A stretch of 64,000 nt of DNA from an uncultured Pelagibacteraceae bacterium. GTDB lineage: Bacteria > Pseudomonadota > Alphaproteobacteria > Pelagibacterales > Pelagibacteraceae. Below are positions 8,409-16,480 of the stretch, one piece after another. The notes beneath the pieces were generated by a model that saw only the letters and a list, made by a program, of their open reading frames with translations, did no database searches and had not been told where the DNA came from. The translations under genes were made by a program, and so were the position numbers. The stretch spans positions 62,001 through 126,000 of the forward strand of contig CACMKP010000001.1 in the NCBI GenBank assembly GCA_902614355.1, given 5' to 3'. Position 1 is the stretch's first letter. The number at the start of each line of letters is the position of its first letter.

Positions 8409-8434
8409 ATGGGTATTTAAAAATAAAAATCAAT
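8409..8434 (-). promoter_or_regulatory. Candidate sigma-32 (RpoH) promoter of hspQ
   Basis: On the minus strand ATTG (8434-8431) is followed after 17 bases by CCCATACT (from 8413). The alphaproteobacterial RpoH consensus is CTTG, 17 to 18 bases, then C(C/T)TATnT; three of four -35 bases and most of the -10 agree. It would give a leader of about 5 bases before the ATG at 8398. The match fits the heat-shock class of the gene, but it is a hand-found site in AT-rich DNA. Confidence 0.4.
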
Positions 8435-8486
8435 AGGAAAAAATATAAAGTTTTTGTTAAATTTTATTTATGTTAATATCTTTTTT

Positions 8487-9038
8487 GTGAACAAATCCTT
8501 AATTAAATTTCTTACAGATTTTGGACCGCTTATAATTTTTTTTTACTACTATTACGATAGTGAAAAAGATTTAAAGATTGCGATACCACCTTTCATAATT
8601 GCAACTATTATCGCATTAATAATTATGTGGATGCTAGAGAAAAAAATTCCTAAAGTTCCTTTAATTAGTGGAATACTAATTACATTATTTGGCGGACTGA
8701 CTATCTATTTTGATAATCCAGTTTTCATTTATATTAAACCAACTATTATAAATATCTTATTTGGATTATCTTTAATATTTGGTAGATATTTTACAAAAGA
8801 ACCTGTGCTTAAAAAAATTATGGGTGGTTCAATTTCATTATCAGATACAGGCTGGGAAATATTAAATAAAAGATGGATATATTTTTTCTTCGGATTGGCA
8901 GTTTTAAATGAGTTAGTATGGAGAACTCAAACTGAAGAGTTTTGGGTTAACTTTAAAGTATGGGGCTTATTACCTATCACATTTATTTTCACTGCTTTTC
9001 AAATCAGTTTAATTAATAAATATAAAATTAATGAATAA
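8487..9038 (+). CDS. yciB: Inner membrane-spanning protein YciB (IspZ/septation protein A family)
   Basis: A 183-residue polytopic membrane protein. The N-terminal signature LTDFGPLIIFFYYYYD is the typical start of YciB, and the C-terminal half has the conserved GWEILNKRW and LNELVWR motifs near the last helices. E. coli YciB is an inner-membrane protein linked to envelope integrity and septation. I place the start at GTG 8487, because homologues begin only a few residues before the LxDFGPL block; an in-frame TTG at 8454 would add 11 residues. It shares 8 bp with the following DUF2794 gene. Confidence 0.92.
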   Translation: MNKSLIKFLTDFGPLIIFFYYYYDSEKDLKIAIPPFIIATIIALIIMWMLEKKIPKVPLISGILITLFGGLTIYFDNPVFIYIKPTIINILFGLSLIFGRYFTKEPVLKKIMGGSISLSDTGWEILNKRWIYFFFGLAVLNELVWRTQTEEFWVNFKVWGLLPITFIFTAFQISLINKYKINE

Positions 9039-9378
9039 CAACTTACGATTAATCATAAATAATACCCACAATAAAAGCATCGATGAAAAATATTTTTTTG
9101 AAAAAAACGAACTTAAAATAATTCTGGATTTATATGCTAAAATGGTTTCTGAAGGATCTTGGAAAGATTATGGATTAAATATTTCCAGTAGACAGGTTGG
9201 GTTTAGTGTTTTTAAGAATGCTGCTGAAAACGCTCTATATAAAATTTGTAAAAATTTTAAACCAAAAAACAAAAATTTAAAATATTTAATTACTGATACA
9301 AATGGCAAGATTTTAAAAAATTCTGACGATCTAAGTAATTTGCTGAAAAATACTAATTGGAAAAAACTTTCAGATTAA
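9031..9378 (+). CDS. DUF2794 domain protein
   Basis: A 115-residue soluble protein of the alphaproteobacterial DUF2794 family. The family blocks are clear: FFEKNELKIILDLYAKMV, SEGSWKDYGLN, then VGFSVFKNAAENALYKICK. No catalytic role is known for this family and no cofactor motif is visible. The gene overlaps the end of yciB by 8 bp, so the two are cotranscribed and probably coupled; downstream it meets the BI-1 gene tail to tail with 2 bp between them. Confidence 0.88.
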   Translation: MNNNLRLIINNTHNKSIDEKYFFEKNELKIILDLYAKMVSEGSWKDYGLNISSRQVGFSVFKNAAENALYKICKNFKPKNKNLKYLITDTNGKILKNSDDLSNLLKNTNWKKLSD

Positions 9379-9380
9379 TG

Positions 9381-10145
9381 TTATCTTCTTTGACCAAAAA
9401 GTCTAAGAAGCATAATAAATAGATTTATGAAATCAAGATACAAGGTTAAAGCACCCATTACAGCCTTTTTACCCATTAATTCACCAGTATCACTAGCTAC
9501 ATACATATTTTTTATTTTTTGTGTATCATAAGCGGTTAATCCAACAAATATAAGCACACCTAAAATTGAAATAACAAAATACATCATAGATGATTTCATG
9601 AAAATATTTACCAACGAAGCAATGATAATTCCAATCAATCCCATCATCAAGAAAGAACCCAATTTCGTTAAGTCCCTTTTTGTTGTATATCCATAAATGC
9701 TCATCGCACCAAAAGTTGCTGAGGATATAAAGAAAACCCTAGTTACACTCAAACCAGTATACACTAATAATATTGATGAAAGAGATAATCCCATTAACGC
9801 AGCAAAAACCCAAAAAGTAGTTTGTGCTTTTCCTGCACTCATTTTATTTATGCCAAAACTCATGTAAAACACAATTGCTAATGGAGCTAACATTACAACC
9901 CATTTCAATCCGGACATATAAATTGCTGAACCAAAACTCGTTAATGCAACAATAGAACCACCTGCATCAGTTACTACCGACATCTTAAAAGATAATAAAG
10001 CTACAATCCCAGTTAAAAGAACACCGGTTGCCATATAATTGTAAACTTTTAGCATATAGGCTCTTAAGCCTTCATCCATAACCGCAGTTGTTTCTTGCGC
10101 CGCAGCTTTTGCTCTTGCTAAAATTCCTTTTTTATCAAATTCCAT
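9381..10145 (-). CDS. Bax inhibitor-1 / YccA family membrane protein
   Basis: A 254-residue integral membrane protein with a short soluble N-terminus (about 30 residues, alanine rich) and seven predicted helices. Family marks include YMSFGINKMSA-like sequence near residue 100, the VFFISSATFGAMSIYGYTTKRDL block, and the C-terminal TAYDTQKIK...YLDFINLFIMLLRLFG. Bacterial BI-1/YccA (TMBIM) proteins are pH-sensitive calcium leak channels or modulators of the membrane protease FtsH. Divergent from the aldo/keto reductase with an 81-bp gap that shows no clear element. Confidence 0.93.
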   Translation of the reverse strand: MEFDKKGILARAKAAAQETTAVMDEGLRAYMLKVYNYMATGVLLTGIVALLSFKMSVVTDAGGSIVALTSFGSAIYMSGLKWVVMLAPLAIVFYMSFGINKMSAGKAQTTFWVFAALMGLSLSSILLVYTGLSVTRVFFISSATFGAMSIYGYTTKRDLTKLGSFLMMGLIGIIIASLVNIFMKSSMMYFVISILGVLIFVGLTAYDTQKIKNMYVASDTGELMGKKAVMGALTLYLDFINLFIMLLRLFGQRR

Positions 10146-10226
10146 AATTGCTATAGATATATAGTCTTTTACTAATTATTCAAGATACCTTAAAAGATTA
10201 ATAAATATTAACACTTTAAAACCACA

Positions 10227-11267
10227 ATGAATTACAAAAAATTAGGTAATACTGATCTTGACGTTAGTACAATTTGTCTCGGTACAATGACCTGGGGAGA
10301 ACAAAATACGGAAGAAGAAGGTTTCGAACAAATGGACTGGGCGTTAGATCATGGAGTAAACTTTTGGGATACAGCAGAAATTTATTCAATTCCCATGAGA
10401 AAAGAAACTTATGGTGAAACTGAGAGAATAATTGGAAACTGGTTTAAAAAAACAAATAAAAGAGACAAAGTTGTAATTGCTACAAAAGTCTGTGGAAATA
10501 CCTCAAATAAATATATTCGGGGTGGTGGAAATAATTTTGGAAAAAAGAAAATTTCAGATGCTTTAGAAGAAAGCCTTAAAAGGTTAAAGACAGACTACAT
10601 AGATTTATATCAACTTCATTGGCCTGAGAGAAATACTAATTTTTTTGGAAAACACGGTTACGAGCACGATGACAACGATAATGACTGGACACCATTTGAG
10701 GAAATACTTGAAAGTCTAGAAAATTTTATTAAGCAGGGAAAAATTAGATATGTAGGTTTGTCTAACGAGACAGCATGGGGTTTGTCAAAATTTCTTGAAA
10801 TCTCTAAGTTAAAAAATCTTCCTAAAATGATGTCTGTTCAAAACCCTTATAATTTACTCAATAGATCTTATGAAGTTGGATTAGCAGAAATTTCAGTAAG
10901 AGAGAAAAGTGGATTGTTAGCCTATTCACCACTAGCATTTGGTTACTTAACGGGAAAATATAGGAATAATAATTTGCCTGAAAAATCAAGAATGAAATTA
11001 TTTAAAGATTTTACAAGATATAAAAACGAAAATGGTCAAAACGCAATTGAGGAATATTATAAAATATCAAAAAAATTTAACGTTGATTTTACCCAAATGT
11101 CTTTAAAATTTTGTGAGATTCAGCCTTTTGTAACAAGTGTAATTATTGGAGCAACTACAATGGAACAGTTGAAAACAAATATAGAAAGTGTAAATGTTAC
11201 TCTATCAAGTGAAATACTAAATGAAATTAATAATATTCAAAAAAAATATCCAAACCCATGCCCATAA
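10227..11267 (+). CDS. Aldo/keto reductase (Tas-like)
   Basis: A 346-residue NADPH-dependent TIM-barrel reductase. The catalytic tetrad is present: Asp48 (FWDTAE), Tyr53 (EIYSIP), Lys87 (IATKVCG) and His131 (QLHWPERNTNFFG). The insertion SIPMRKETYGETE and the WPERNTNFFG loop match the Tas subgroup of E. coli. The physiological carbonyl substrate is unknown. The last 10 bp overlap the next gene, an IalB-like secreted protein, so both are read from one transcript with argG following. Confidence 0.92.
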   Translation: MNYKKLGNTDLDVSTICLGTMTWGEQNTEEEGFEQMDWALDHGVNFWDTAEIYSIPMRKETYGETERIIGNWFKKTNKRDKVVIATKVCGNTSNKYIRGGGNNFGKKKISDALEESLKRLKTDYIDLYQLHWPERNTNFFGKHGYEHDDNDNDWTPFEEILESLENFIKQGKIRYVGLSNETAWGLSKFLEISKLKNLPKMMSVQNPYNLLNRSYEVGLAEISVREKSGLLAYSPLAFGYLTGKYRNNNLPEKSRMKLFKDFTRYKNENGQNAIEEYYKISKKFNVDFTQMSLKFCEIQPFVTSVIIGATTMEQLKTNIESVNVTLSSEILNEINNIQKKYPNPCP

Positions 11268-11770
11268 TTAAAAAAACTCTATTATTGTCTTTATTTTTTA
11301 TTTTTTTTTCAATTACAAAAACCCTAGCTGAAGATCTAAAAAAAATTGGAAAATATAAAGATTGGGAAACCATGGTACTAGCGGAAACGTCGGGTAAAGT
11401 TTGTTTTGCTCAATCCTCACCAATTTTACAATCTCCAAAAACAAGTAAAAGAGATGCAAGGCTGTTTGTGACATTCAGACCAGGTGAAAAAATTACTAAT
11501 GAAATAAGCACTACCGCTGGATATGAATTTAATAAAAATAATACTGTTCTTGCAACATCTGGAAATAACAAATTTAAATTTGATATCAAACAACAAGGTT
11601 TTGCTTGGATGACCAGTAATAAAAAAGAAAAAATAATGGTTAGGGTTATGAAAAAAGGTTCTAGAATTATGGTTACTGGTTATAACGAAAAAGGTTCACA
11701 AACAATTGATCATTATTCATTATTAGGTTTCACTAAAGCTTATAACACAGCGAAAAAAGCTTGTAGTTAG
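11258..11770 (+). CDS. IalB family secreted protein (invasion-associated locus B)
   Basis: A 170-residue protein with a signal peptide (about 1-24, cut after TLA) and the IalB domain: DWETMVL, KVCFAQSSP, KRDARLFVTFRPGE, the AGYEFN block, a long middle, and DHYSLLGFTKAYNTAKKAC at the end. Two cysteines (C49 and C169) could form a disulfide. IalB-like proteins are widespread in free-living alphaproteobacteria and their periplasmic role there is not known; the invasion name comes from Bartonella. Gap to argG is 3 bp. Confidence 0.87.
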   Translation: MPIIKKTLLLSLFFIFFSITKTLAEDLKKIGKYKDWETMVLAETSGKVCFAQSSPILQSPKTSKRDARLFVTFRPGEKITNEISTTAGYEFNKNNTVLATSGNNKFKFDIKQQGFAWMTSNKKEKIMVRVMKKGSRIMVTGYNEKGSQTIDHYSLLGFTKAYNTAKKACS

Positions 11771-11773
11771 TTA

Positions 11774-12958
11774 ATGACACAAAAGAGAAGAATTGTATTA
11801 GCTTATTCTGGAGGACTAGATACCTCCATAATACTTAAATGGCTTCAAGAAAATTACAATGCCGAAGTAATCTGTTACACAGCTGATATTGGTCAAGAGA
11901 TAGATAAAAAAAAGATAATCAAAAATGCAAAAAAATTTGGGGTAAAAAATATTATAATAAAAGACTTAAAAAATATTTTTGTTAAAGATTATGTTTTTCC
12001 AATGATCAGAGGTCACGCGATTTATGAGGGCGTATATTTATTGGGTACCTCAATTGCAAGACCTTTAATAGCAAAAGATCAAATAAGAATTGCAAAAAAA
12101 TATAAAGCTTATGCAGTATCTCATGGAGCCACTGGTAAAGGAAATGATCAAGTCAGATTTGAGCTTGGCTATCATTTTTTTGGTCCAAAGATTAAGATAA
12201 TAGCACCCTGGCGAATTTGGAATTTAAGATCTAGAACAGATCTTATTAAATATGCAAAAAAATACAAAATACCGATACCTAAAGATAAAGCAGGTTCCAC
12301 ACCTTTTTCTGTTGATGATAACTTGTTTCATACCTCTACCGAGGGAAAAGTTTTAGAAAATCCTAAAAATTCTGCTCCAGAAATTATTTTTCAAAGAACG
12401 GTTTCTGCAGAGAAAGCTCCTAATAAACCTACATTTATATCCATAAATTTTAAAAATGGAGACCCAGTTGGTATTAATGGAAAAAAATATAATCCTGAGA
12501 AAATTTTAACAAAACTTAATTTAATAGCTGGTAAAAACGGTATTGGAAGAGTTGATTTAGTTGAAAATAGATTTCTTGGTATAAAATCTAGAGGAGTTTA
12601 TGAAACACCTGGCGGTACACTACTTATTCATGCACATAGAGCTATAGAGTCTGTAACATTAGACAAAAACACAATGCATAAAAAAGATTCCATAATGTCT
12701 AGATATGCAGAATTAATTTACAATGGATATTGGTTTTCTAAAGAGAGGTTTAAACTTCAAAAAATTGTTGATCTCAAAAGAAATAAAGTAAATGGAGCTG
12801 TAAAACTTAAGCTTTATAAAGGAAATATTATTATTCAATCAAGAATTACAAAAAGTAAAGCATATTCGATGAAAAAGGTTTCATTTGAGGAAAATAAATC
12901 CTTCAATAAAACTAATGTTGAAAAATTTATAAATTTTCATAAAAAAAAATTAAGATAA
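11774..12958 (+). CDS. argG: Argininosuccinate synthase
   Basis: A 394-residue enzyme that joins citrulline and aspartate with ATP to form argininosuccinate in arginine synthesis. The N-type ATP pyrophosphatase loop AYSGGLDTS lies at 10-18; other family blocks are [27 protein letters not shown] and [19 protein letters not shown]. Length is normal for the short bacterial type. It follows the IalB-like gene by 3 bp and is followed by an inverted repeat at 12968-12994. Confidence 0.97.
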   Translation: MTQKRRIVLAYSGGLDTSIILKWLQENYNAEVICYTADIGQEIDKKKIIKNAKKFGVKNIIIKDLKNIFVKDYVFPMIRGHAIYEGVYLLGTSIARPLIAKDQIRIAKKYKAYAVSHGATGKGNDQVRFELGYHFFGPKIKIIAPWRIWNLRSRTDLIKYAKKYKIPIPKDKAGSTPFSVDDNLFHTSTEGKVLENPKNSAPEIIFQRTVSAEKAPNKPTFISINFKNGDPVGINGKKYNPEKILTKLNLIAGKNGIGRVDLVENRFLGIKSRGVYETPGGTLLIHAHRAIESVTLDKNTMHKKDSIMSRYAELIYNGYWFSKERFKLQKIVDLKRNKVNGAVKLKLYKGNIIIQSRITKSKAYSMKKVSFEENKSFNKTNVEKFINFHKKKLR

Positions 12959-12967
12959 CTCAAGAAA

Positions 12968-12994
12968 AATTGACATTTTTTTACATTGTCAATT
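12968..12994. repeat. 8-bp inverted repeat downstream of argG
   Basis: AATTGACA at 12968-12975 and TGTCAATT at 12987-12994 are perfect inverted copies 11 bases apart. On the plus strand no T run follows, so it is a poor terminator for argG; on the minus strand TTTTT follows. It lies 25 bp before the start of the next gene, where it could be a repressor site or a weak 3' end hairpin. Confidence 0.5.
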
Positions 12995-13019
12995 CTGAAA
13001 AAAAACATAACTTAGTTTT

Positions 13020-13472
13020 ATGGACAATTTAAAAAAATGGATGCAAGACTCAGCCAATATATTGTTTGATGATAGTAAAAATGATTTAAGATCTCTACCT
13101 AAGGCTGTTAGATTGCAAATATTATTAGTCCTAAGTTTTATATGGACAACAGTATTTAGTTTGTATGTATTTTCATATACAACTTTTGCTTTTGGCTGGG
13201 CTGGAACATACTTAGCTCATGTTGGTCTTATATTTGCAGTCTATATGACATTCAAACAATTCCATAAAGCTGAAGAAAAATCGACCAGTGTCTTTCAAAC
13301 AAAAAATTTTGATCCATTTAAAATTATGGTTATTGTATTTGTTATAGTATTTATTTTTGTTTTTTCTAAGGGTATAGAAGTTTTAACAAATACTAACTCG
13401 TATACTATTCCATATGATGGTCCATCAAAATCAGTGTTTGAAAAATGGTTGCCATTTAGTAAGGACAAATAA
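13020..13472 (+). CDS. Unknown membrane protein with three predicted helices
   Basis: I do not recognise this 150-residue protein. It has a charged N-terminus with an amphipathic start (MDNLKKWMQD) and predicted membrane helices near 32-52, 57-77 and 102-118, with a polar C-terminal tail of about 30 residues. No catalytic or metal motif is seen. It overlaps the next gene, a PsiE-like membrane protein, by one base (TAATG), so the two probably make a functional pair. The gene has no visible Shine-Dalgarno sequence. Confidence 0.75.
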   Translation: MDNLKKWMQDSANILFDDSKNDLRSLPKAVRLQILLVLSFIWTTVFSLYVFSYTTFAFGWAGTYLAHVGLIFAVYMTFKQFHKAEEKSTSVFQTKNFDPFKIMVIVFVIVFIFVFSKGIEVLTNTNSYTIPYDGPSKSVFEKWLPFSKDK

Positions 13473-13852
13473 TGGAAAAAATAGCTAAGAATTTACAACT
13501 TATACTAATGTGTATTATTTTAATAAGTACAGTAATTGCTGTAGGTATTGAAATTTATAAAATGTATCAAAACATGTCTGTAACATTAGCTGACTTGTTA
13601 TTAATGTTTCTTTATTTAGAAGTTCTTGCAATGGTTAGAGTTTTTTGGAACCAACAATCAATCAGTATTACATTGCCACTACTAATAGCAATTACTGCAC
13701 TTGCTCGATTTATTATTCTTCAAGGTAAAGAGATGGACCCTACTGCATTAGTTTATGAGGCAGTTGCAATAGTTCTAATTGCTGGTGCAATTGTAATCTT
13801 GAGATTAAGACATAGTGATAAATTAGGTCTTAAGAAAAAAAAATCTAAATAG
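13472..13852 (+). CDS. PsiE-like (phosphate-starvation-inducible E family) membrane protein
   Basis: A 126-residue protein with four predicted helices. The block LLLMFLYLEVLAMVRVFW and the ITALARFIILQGKEMDP stretch match the PsiE family. PsiE is induced in E. coli by phosphate starvation and its activity is not known. Here it forms a coupled pair with the unknown membrane protein before it (one-base overlap) and is followed 6 bp later by the photolyase-like gene. I see no clear Pho box in the short upstream gap. Confidence 0.8.
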   Translation: MEKIAKNLQLILMCIILISTVIAVGIEIYKMYQNMSVTLADLLLMFLYLEVLAMVRVFWNQQSISITLPLLIAITALARFIILQGKEMDPTALVYEAVAIVLIAGAIVILRLRHSDKLGLKKKKSK

Positions 13853-13858
13853 TTTTTA

Positions 13859-14998
13859 ATGAATTTTGAACCCTCAAGGGCTAAGGCCTTAGATCGATTA
13901 GGAAGTTTTGTTGAAAACAATCTTGCAGAATATTCAAAGCTTAGAAATTTTGATTTTGGTCCAGATAAAAGATCAAATGTTTCTTGTTTGTCACCATATA
14001 TTACTCATGGAATTGTTAATGAACAAGAGATCATTAAAAAATCTCTAGGTAAATTTTCTTTTTCAAAAAATGAAAAATTTATACAAGAAGTATTATGGCG
14101 CACATATTGGAAGGGCTGGCTAGAATTAAGACCAAATGTTTGGTCAGATTATTTAACAGAATTAATTAAAATTAAGGAAAATTTAAAAAATAATCAAAAT
14201 TATAAAAATGCAATTGAAGGAAAAACAAAGATAGATTGCTTTAATCAATGGGTAATCGAACTAAAAGAAAATAATTATTTACACAATCATACAAGGATGT
14301 GGTTCGCCAGTATTTGGATTTTTACTCTAGAATTACCTTGGCAATTAGGTGCAGAATTTTTTATGCAACATCTATATGACGGCGATGCTGCATCCAATAC
14401 TCTTGGATGGAGATGGGTTGCTGGAGTTCAAACACAAGGAAAACATTATTTGGCGAGCGAATGGAACATTAAAAAATTCACTGCTAACAGGTTCAATAAC
14501 ATTAAATTAAATGAAAATGCTCCTCCAAAAATATCTGAAAAAACTTACTCAATAATAAAACAAGATTTTAGTAATCCTCAAAATATTGAAGATAAAAGTC
14601 TATTAATTTTTGATAACAATCTTTCTTTTGAAATTACTGATTTTCAAAATTACAAATTTAAAAAAATTTATTTAATTTCAAATGAAAATGAAAATAGATC
14701 TATTAAGCTGGGTGAAAAAGTTGTAAAATTTAAATCTCTTTTAATTGAAGACCAAAAACAAAGGTTAAAAGCTAAGTCTATTGATTATGAGATGATCAGT
14801 ATAAGTGAAATAAAAGATATTCAAAACTGTTATGGTTTATATCCCTCGGTTGGTGAAAACTTAGATTATTTAAATTTAAATAACTCAAAAATAACTTTTT
14901 TATATAGAAAACTTGATCAGTATTCTTGGCAATATTGCAACAAAGGTTTTTTTAATTTTAAAAATTATATTCCAAAAATAATTTCAACTTTCAATTAA
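13859..14998 (+). CDS. Photolyase/cryptochrome-like FAD-binding protein with the FAD domain at the N-terminus
   Basis: A 379-residue protein. Residues 1 to about 215 match the helical FAD-binding domain of photolyases: SCLSPYITHG (42-51), EVLWRTYWKGWLELRP (77-91), NHTRMWFASIW (143-153), DGDAASNTLGWRW (174-186) and the GKHYL...KFT end. The usual N-terminal alpha/beta antenna domain is missing. Instead about 160 residues follow the FAD domain, beginning KSLLIFDNN, with alternating strands and helices that could be a displaced Rossmann-like domain. Family members repair UV-damaged DNA or sense blue light; which applies here is unknown. Preceded by the psiE-like gene (6 bp) and tail to tail, with a 4-bp overlap, with a small membrane gene. 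Confidence 0.82.
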   Translation: MNFEPSRAKALDRLGSFVENNLAEYSKLRNFDFGPDKRSNVSCLSPYITHGIVNEQEIIKKSLGKFSFSKNEKFIQEVLWRTYWKGWLELRPNVWSDYLTELIKIKENLKNNQNYKNAIEGKTKIDCFNQWVIELKENNYLHNHTRMWFASIWIFTLELPWQLGAEFFMQHLYDGDAASNTLGWRWVAGVQTQGKHYLASEWNIKKFTANRFNNIKLNENAPPKISEKTYSIIKQDFSNPQNIEDKSLLIFDNNLSFEITDFQNYKFKKIYLISNENENRSIKLGEKVVKFKSLLIEDQKQRLKAKSIDYEMISISEIKDIQNCYGLYPSVGENLDYLNLNNSKITFLYRKLDQYSWQYCNKGFFNFKNYIPKIISTFN

Positions 14999-15216
14999 AA
15001 CCACCTAAACATTCCGATAATTCCTGCTGTTGCGTAAAAGAATTGTAAAAATAATATTCCTCTATGACCACCTCTATACGCCCAAATTCCAATTAAAATT
15101 GCAGACAAAAGTAATAAGCAAAAACCAAAAAATTCAATACCAATATTCATAGCTACGAATAATGAATATAATATTGCTGTTATAACTCCTGCCCATTCAA
15201 AAATCTTATTATTCAT
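14995..15216 (-). CDS. Small unknown membrane protein (PnuC-like end)
   Basis: A 73-residue, strongly hydrophobic protein with two to three helices (about 9-27, 29-47 and 52-70). The end GGHRGILFLQFFYATAGIIGMFRW resembles the last helices of PnuC-type vitamin transporters, but the protein is far too short to be one. It follows the Cys-rich secreted protein gene by 5 bp on the same strand, and its stop overlaps that of the photolyase-like gene. Function is not known. Confidence 0.65.
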   Translation of the reverse strand: MNNKIFEWAGVITAILYSLFVAMNIGIEFFGFCLLLLSAILIGIWAYRGGHRGILFLQFFYATAGIIGMFRWF

Positions 15217-15221
15217 AATTT

Positions 15222-15923
15222 TTATCTCGCAAGTTTAATAAAAATATCACCCATGCCTGCCTCTAAATTCTCTATGGGTGTATTATTTCTAAATTCACAA
15301 AATCTACCAGTTATCTGATGACTTTTTACAAAATCTATCTCATCTTTTCTGCAGCTTTTACCGTTATGCAATAAACCAATTACTATTCGGCCATTTAAAT
15401 CATAAACCTGTTTATTATTTATTTTCTCTCCAACACAAAAATAATCTTTATTAACCCTATTTGGAAAATCTTCTTTGTTGCAGGGATTTTTAATTGTAAA
15501 AACAAAAAACTCCTTGATGCCGTCTTTAAATTTATATTTCATCCTTTCAACTTCAGAATATTTCATAATATCACAAGAACACGGAATACAACATTTATAG
15601 TAATTACCACAAATTTTATTTTTAGTTCCTCTCTCACTAATAAATAAAAAATCAGGGTCACTATTGGGATCAATCAATGAACCAGAAACAGCACAATAAA
15701 GTTTGTTGTATTCGATGAAATCTTCGTAATTTATGTCTTTATCAATTATATATTTGAAGAATTTTGGACCAGCAGCATTTCTGTTGCTGTCAGGAAATAT
15801 TCTAGACCAATCTGTTATCAAATCTTTATAATAATTTTTTTCCACTGAATTTGAAATATTGGAAAAAGATAAATTAAGGATAAAAATAATTACAAATCTA
15901 AAGATAGCTTTTGAAAAATTCAT
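15222..15923 (-). CDS. Unknown secreted cysteine-rich protein
   Basis: A 233-residue protein with an N-terminal signal peptide or anchor (about residues 7-26). It has ten cysteines after the signal, five of them in the short cluster CGNYYKCCIPCSC near the middle, which suggests disulfides or a metal site in the periplasm. Other marks are the NPCNKEDFPNRVN and YDLNGRIVIGLLHNG stretches. I do not recognise the family. It is divergent from the fasciclin gene with 83 bp between them and is followed by a small membrane protein gene, probably in one transcript. Confidence 0.7.
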   Translation of the reverse strand: MNFSKAIFRFVIIFILNLSFSNISNSVEKNYYKDLITDWSRIFPDSNRNAAGPKFFKYIIDKDINYEDFIEYNKLYCAVSGSLIDPNSDPDFLFISERGTKNKICGNYYKCCIPCSCDIMKYSEVERMKYKFKDGIKEFFVFTIKNPCNKEDFPNRVNKDYFCVGEKINNKQVYDLNGRIVIGLLHNGKSCRKDEIDFVKSHQITGRFCEFRNNTPIENLEAGMGDIFIKLAR

Positions 15924-16006
15924 TAATTTAATTAATTTAAAAAATTTTTATTATTTGTCGCACTTAATTTACTTTCAAATTATAAATTTAAAGTTATTAA
16001 AGTCCA

Positions 16007-16480
16007 ATGAAAAAATTTCACATAATTTTTTTAACACTTGCCATGATGATTATCCCATCGATAACATTTGGAAATGTAATTGATAAATTAAACGAAACCG
16101 GTAAATTTACAAAATTAAACGAAACCTTAATGAAATCAGGATTAAGTGAGAATTTAAAAGGTGAAGGACCATTTACTGTTTTTGCACCTTTAGATGACGC
16201 ATTTGCAGCAATTAGTGCACAAACATATTATGGTCTGTTGAGAGAGGAAAACAAAGATAAACTTGTAAATATTTTAGGACGACACGTTTTTTCAAAAAAA
16301 ATTCCTTCTTCAGAGGTTGCAGGTGAGATTAAACTCAAAGCAATTAATGGTGAGGAAATAACTATAAAAAAAGTTAACGGTATAGTTTATATAAATGAAG
16401 CTGAAGTTGTAACTGCTGATGTTGACACTTCTAATGGTATAATCCATTTTATAAATAGAGTTCTTCAGCCCCTAAACTAG
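16007..16480 (+). CDS. Fasciclin (FAS1) domain secreted protein
   Basis: A 157-residue protein with a signal peptide (about 1-22) and one FAS1 domain. Both family boxes are visible: GPFTVFAPLDDAFAAI (H1-type) and GIIHFINRVLQPLN at the C-terminus, with the internal LVNILGRHVF block. FAS1 proteins are secreted adhesion or scaffolding proteins; in marine bacteria they are often found among light- and oxidative-stress genes. The gene stops 1 bp before the end of the convergent FG-GAP/UnbV gene. Confidence 0.93.
   Translation: MKKFHIIFLTLAMMIIPSITFGNVIDKLNETGKFTKLNETLMKSGLSENLKGEGPFTVFAPLDDAFAAISAQTYYGLLREENKDKLVNILGRHVFSKKIPSSEVAGEIKLKAINGEEITIKKVNGIVYINEAEVVTADVDTSNGIIHFINRVLQPLN

Noticed and set aside
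15859..16083. Plus-strand frame over the start of the Cys-rich gene and the fasciclin gap
   Set aside because: Low-complexity AT-rich translation crossing a divergent promoter region, and it overlaps the fasciclin signal peptide out of frame.
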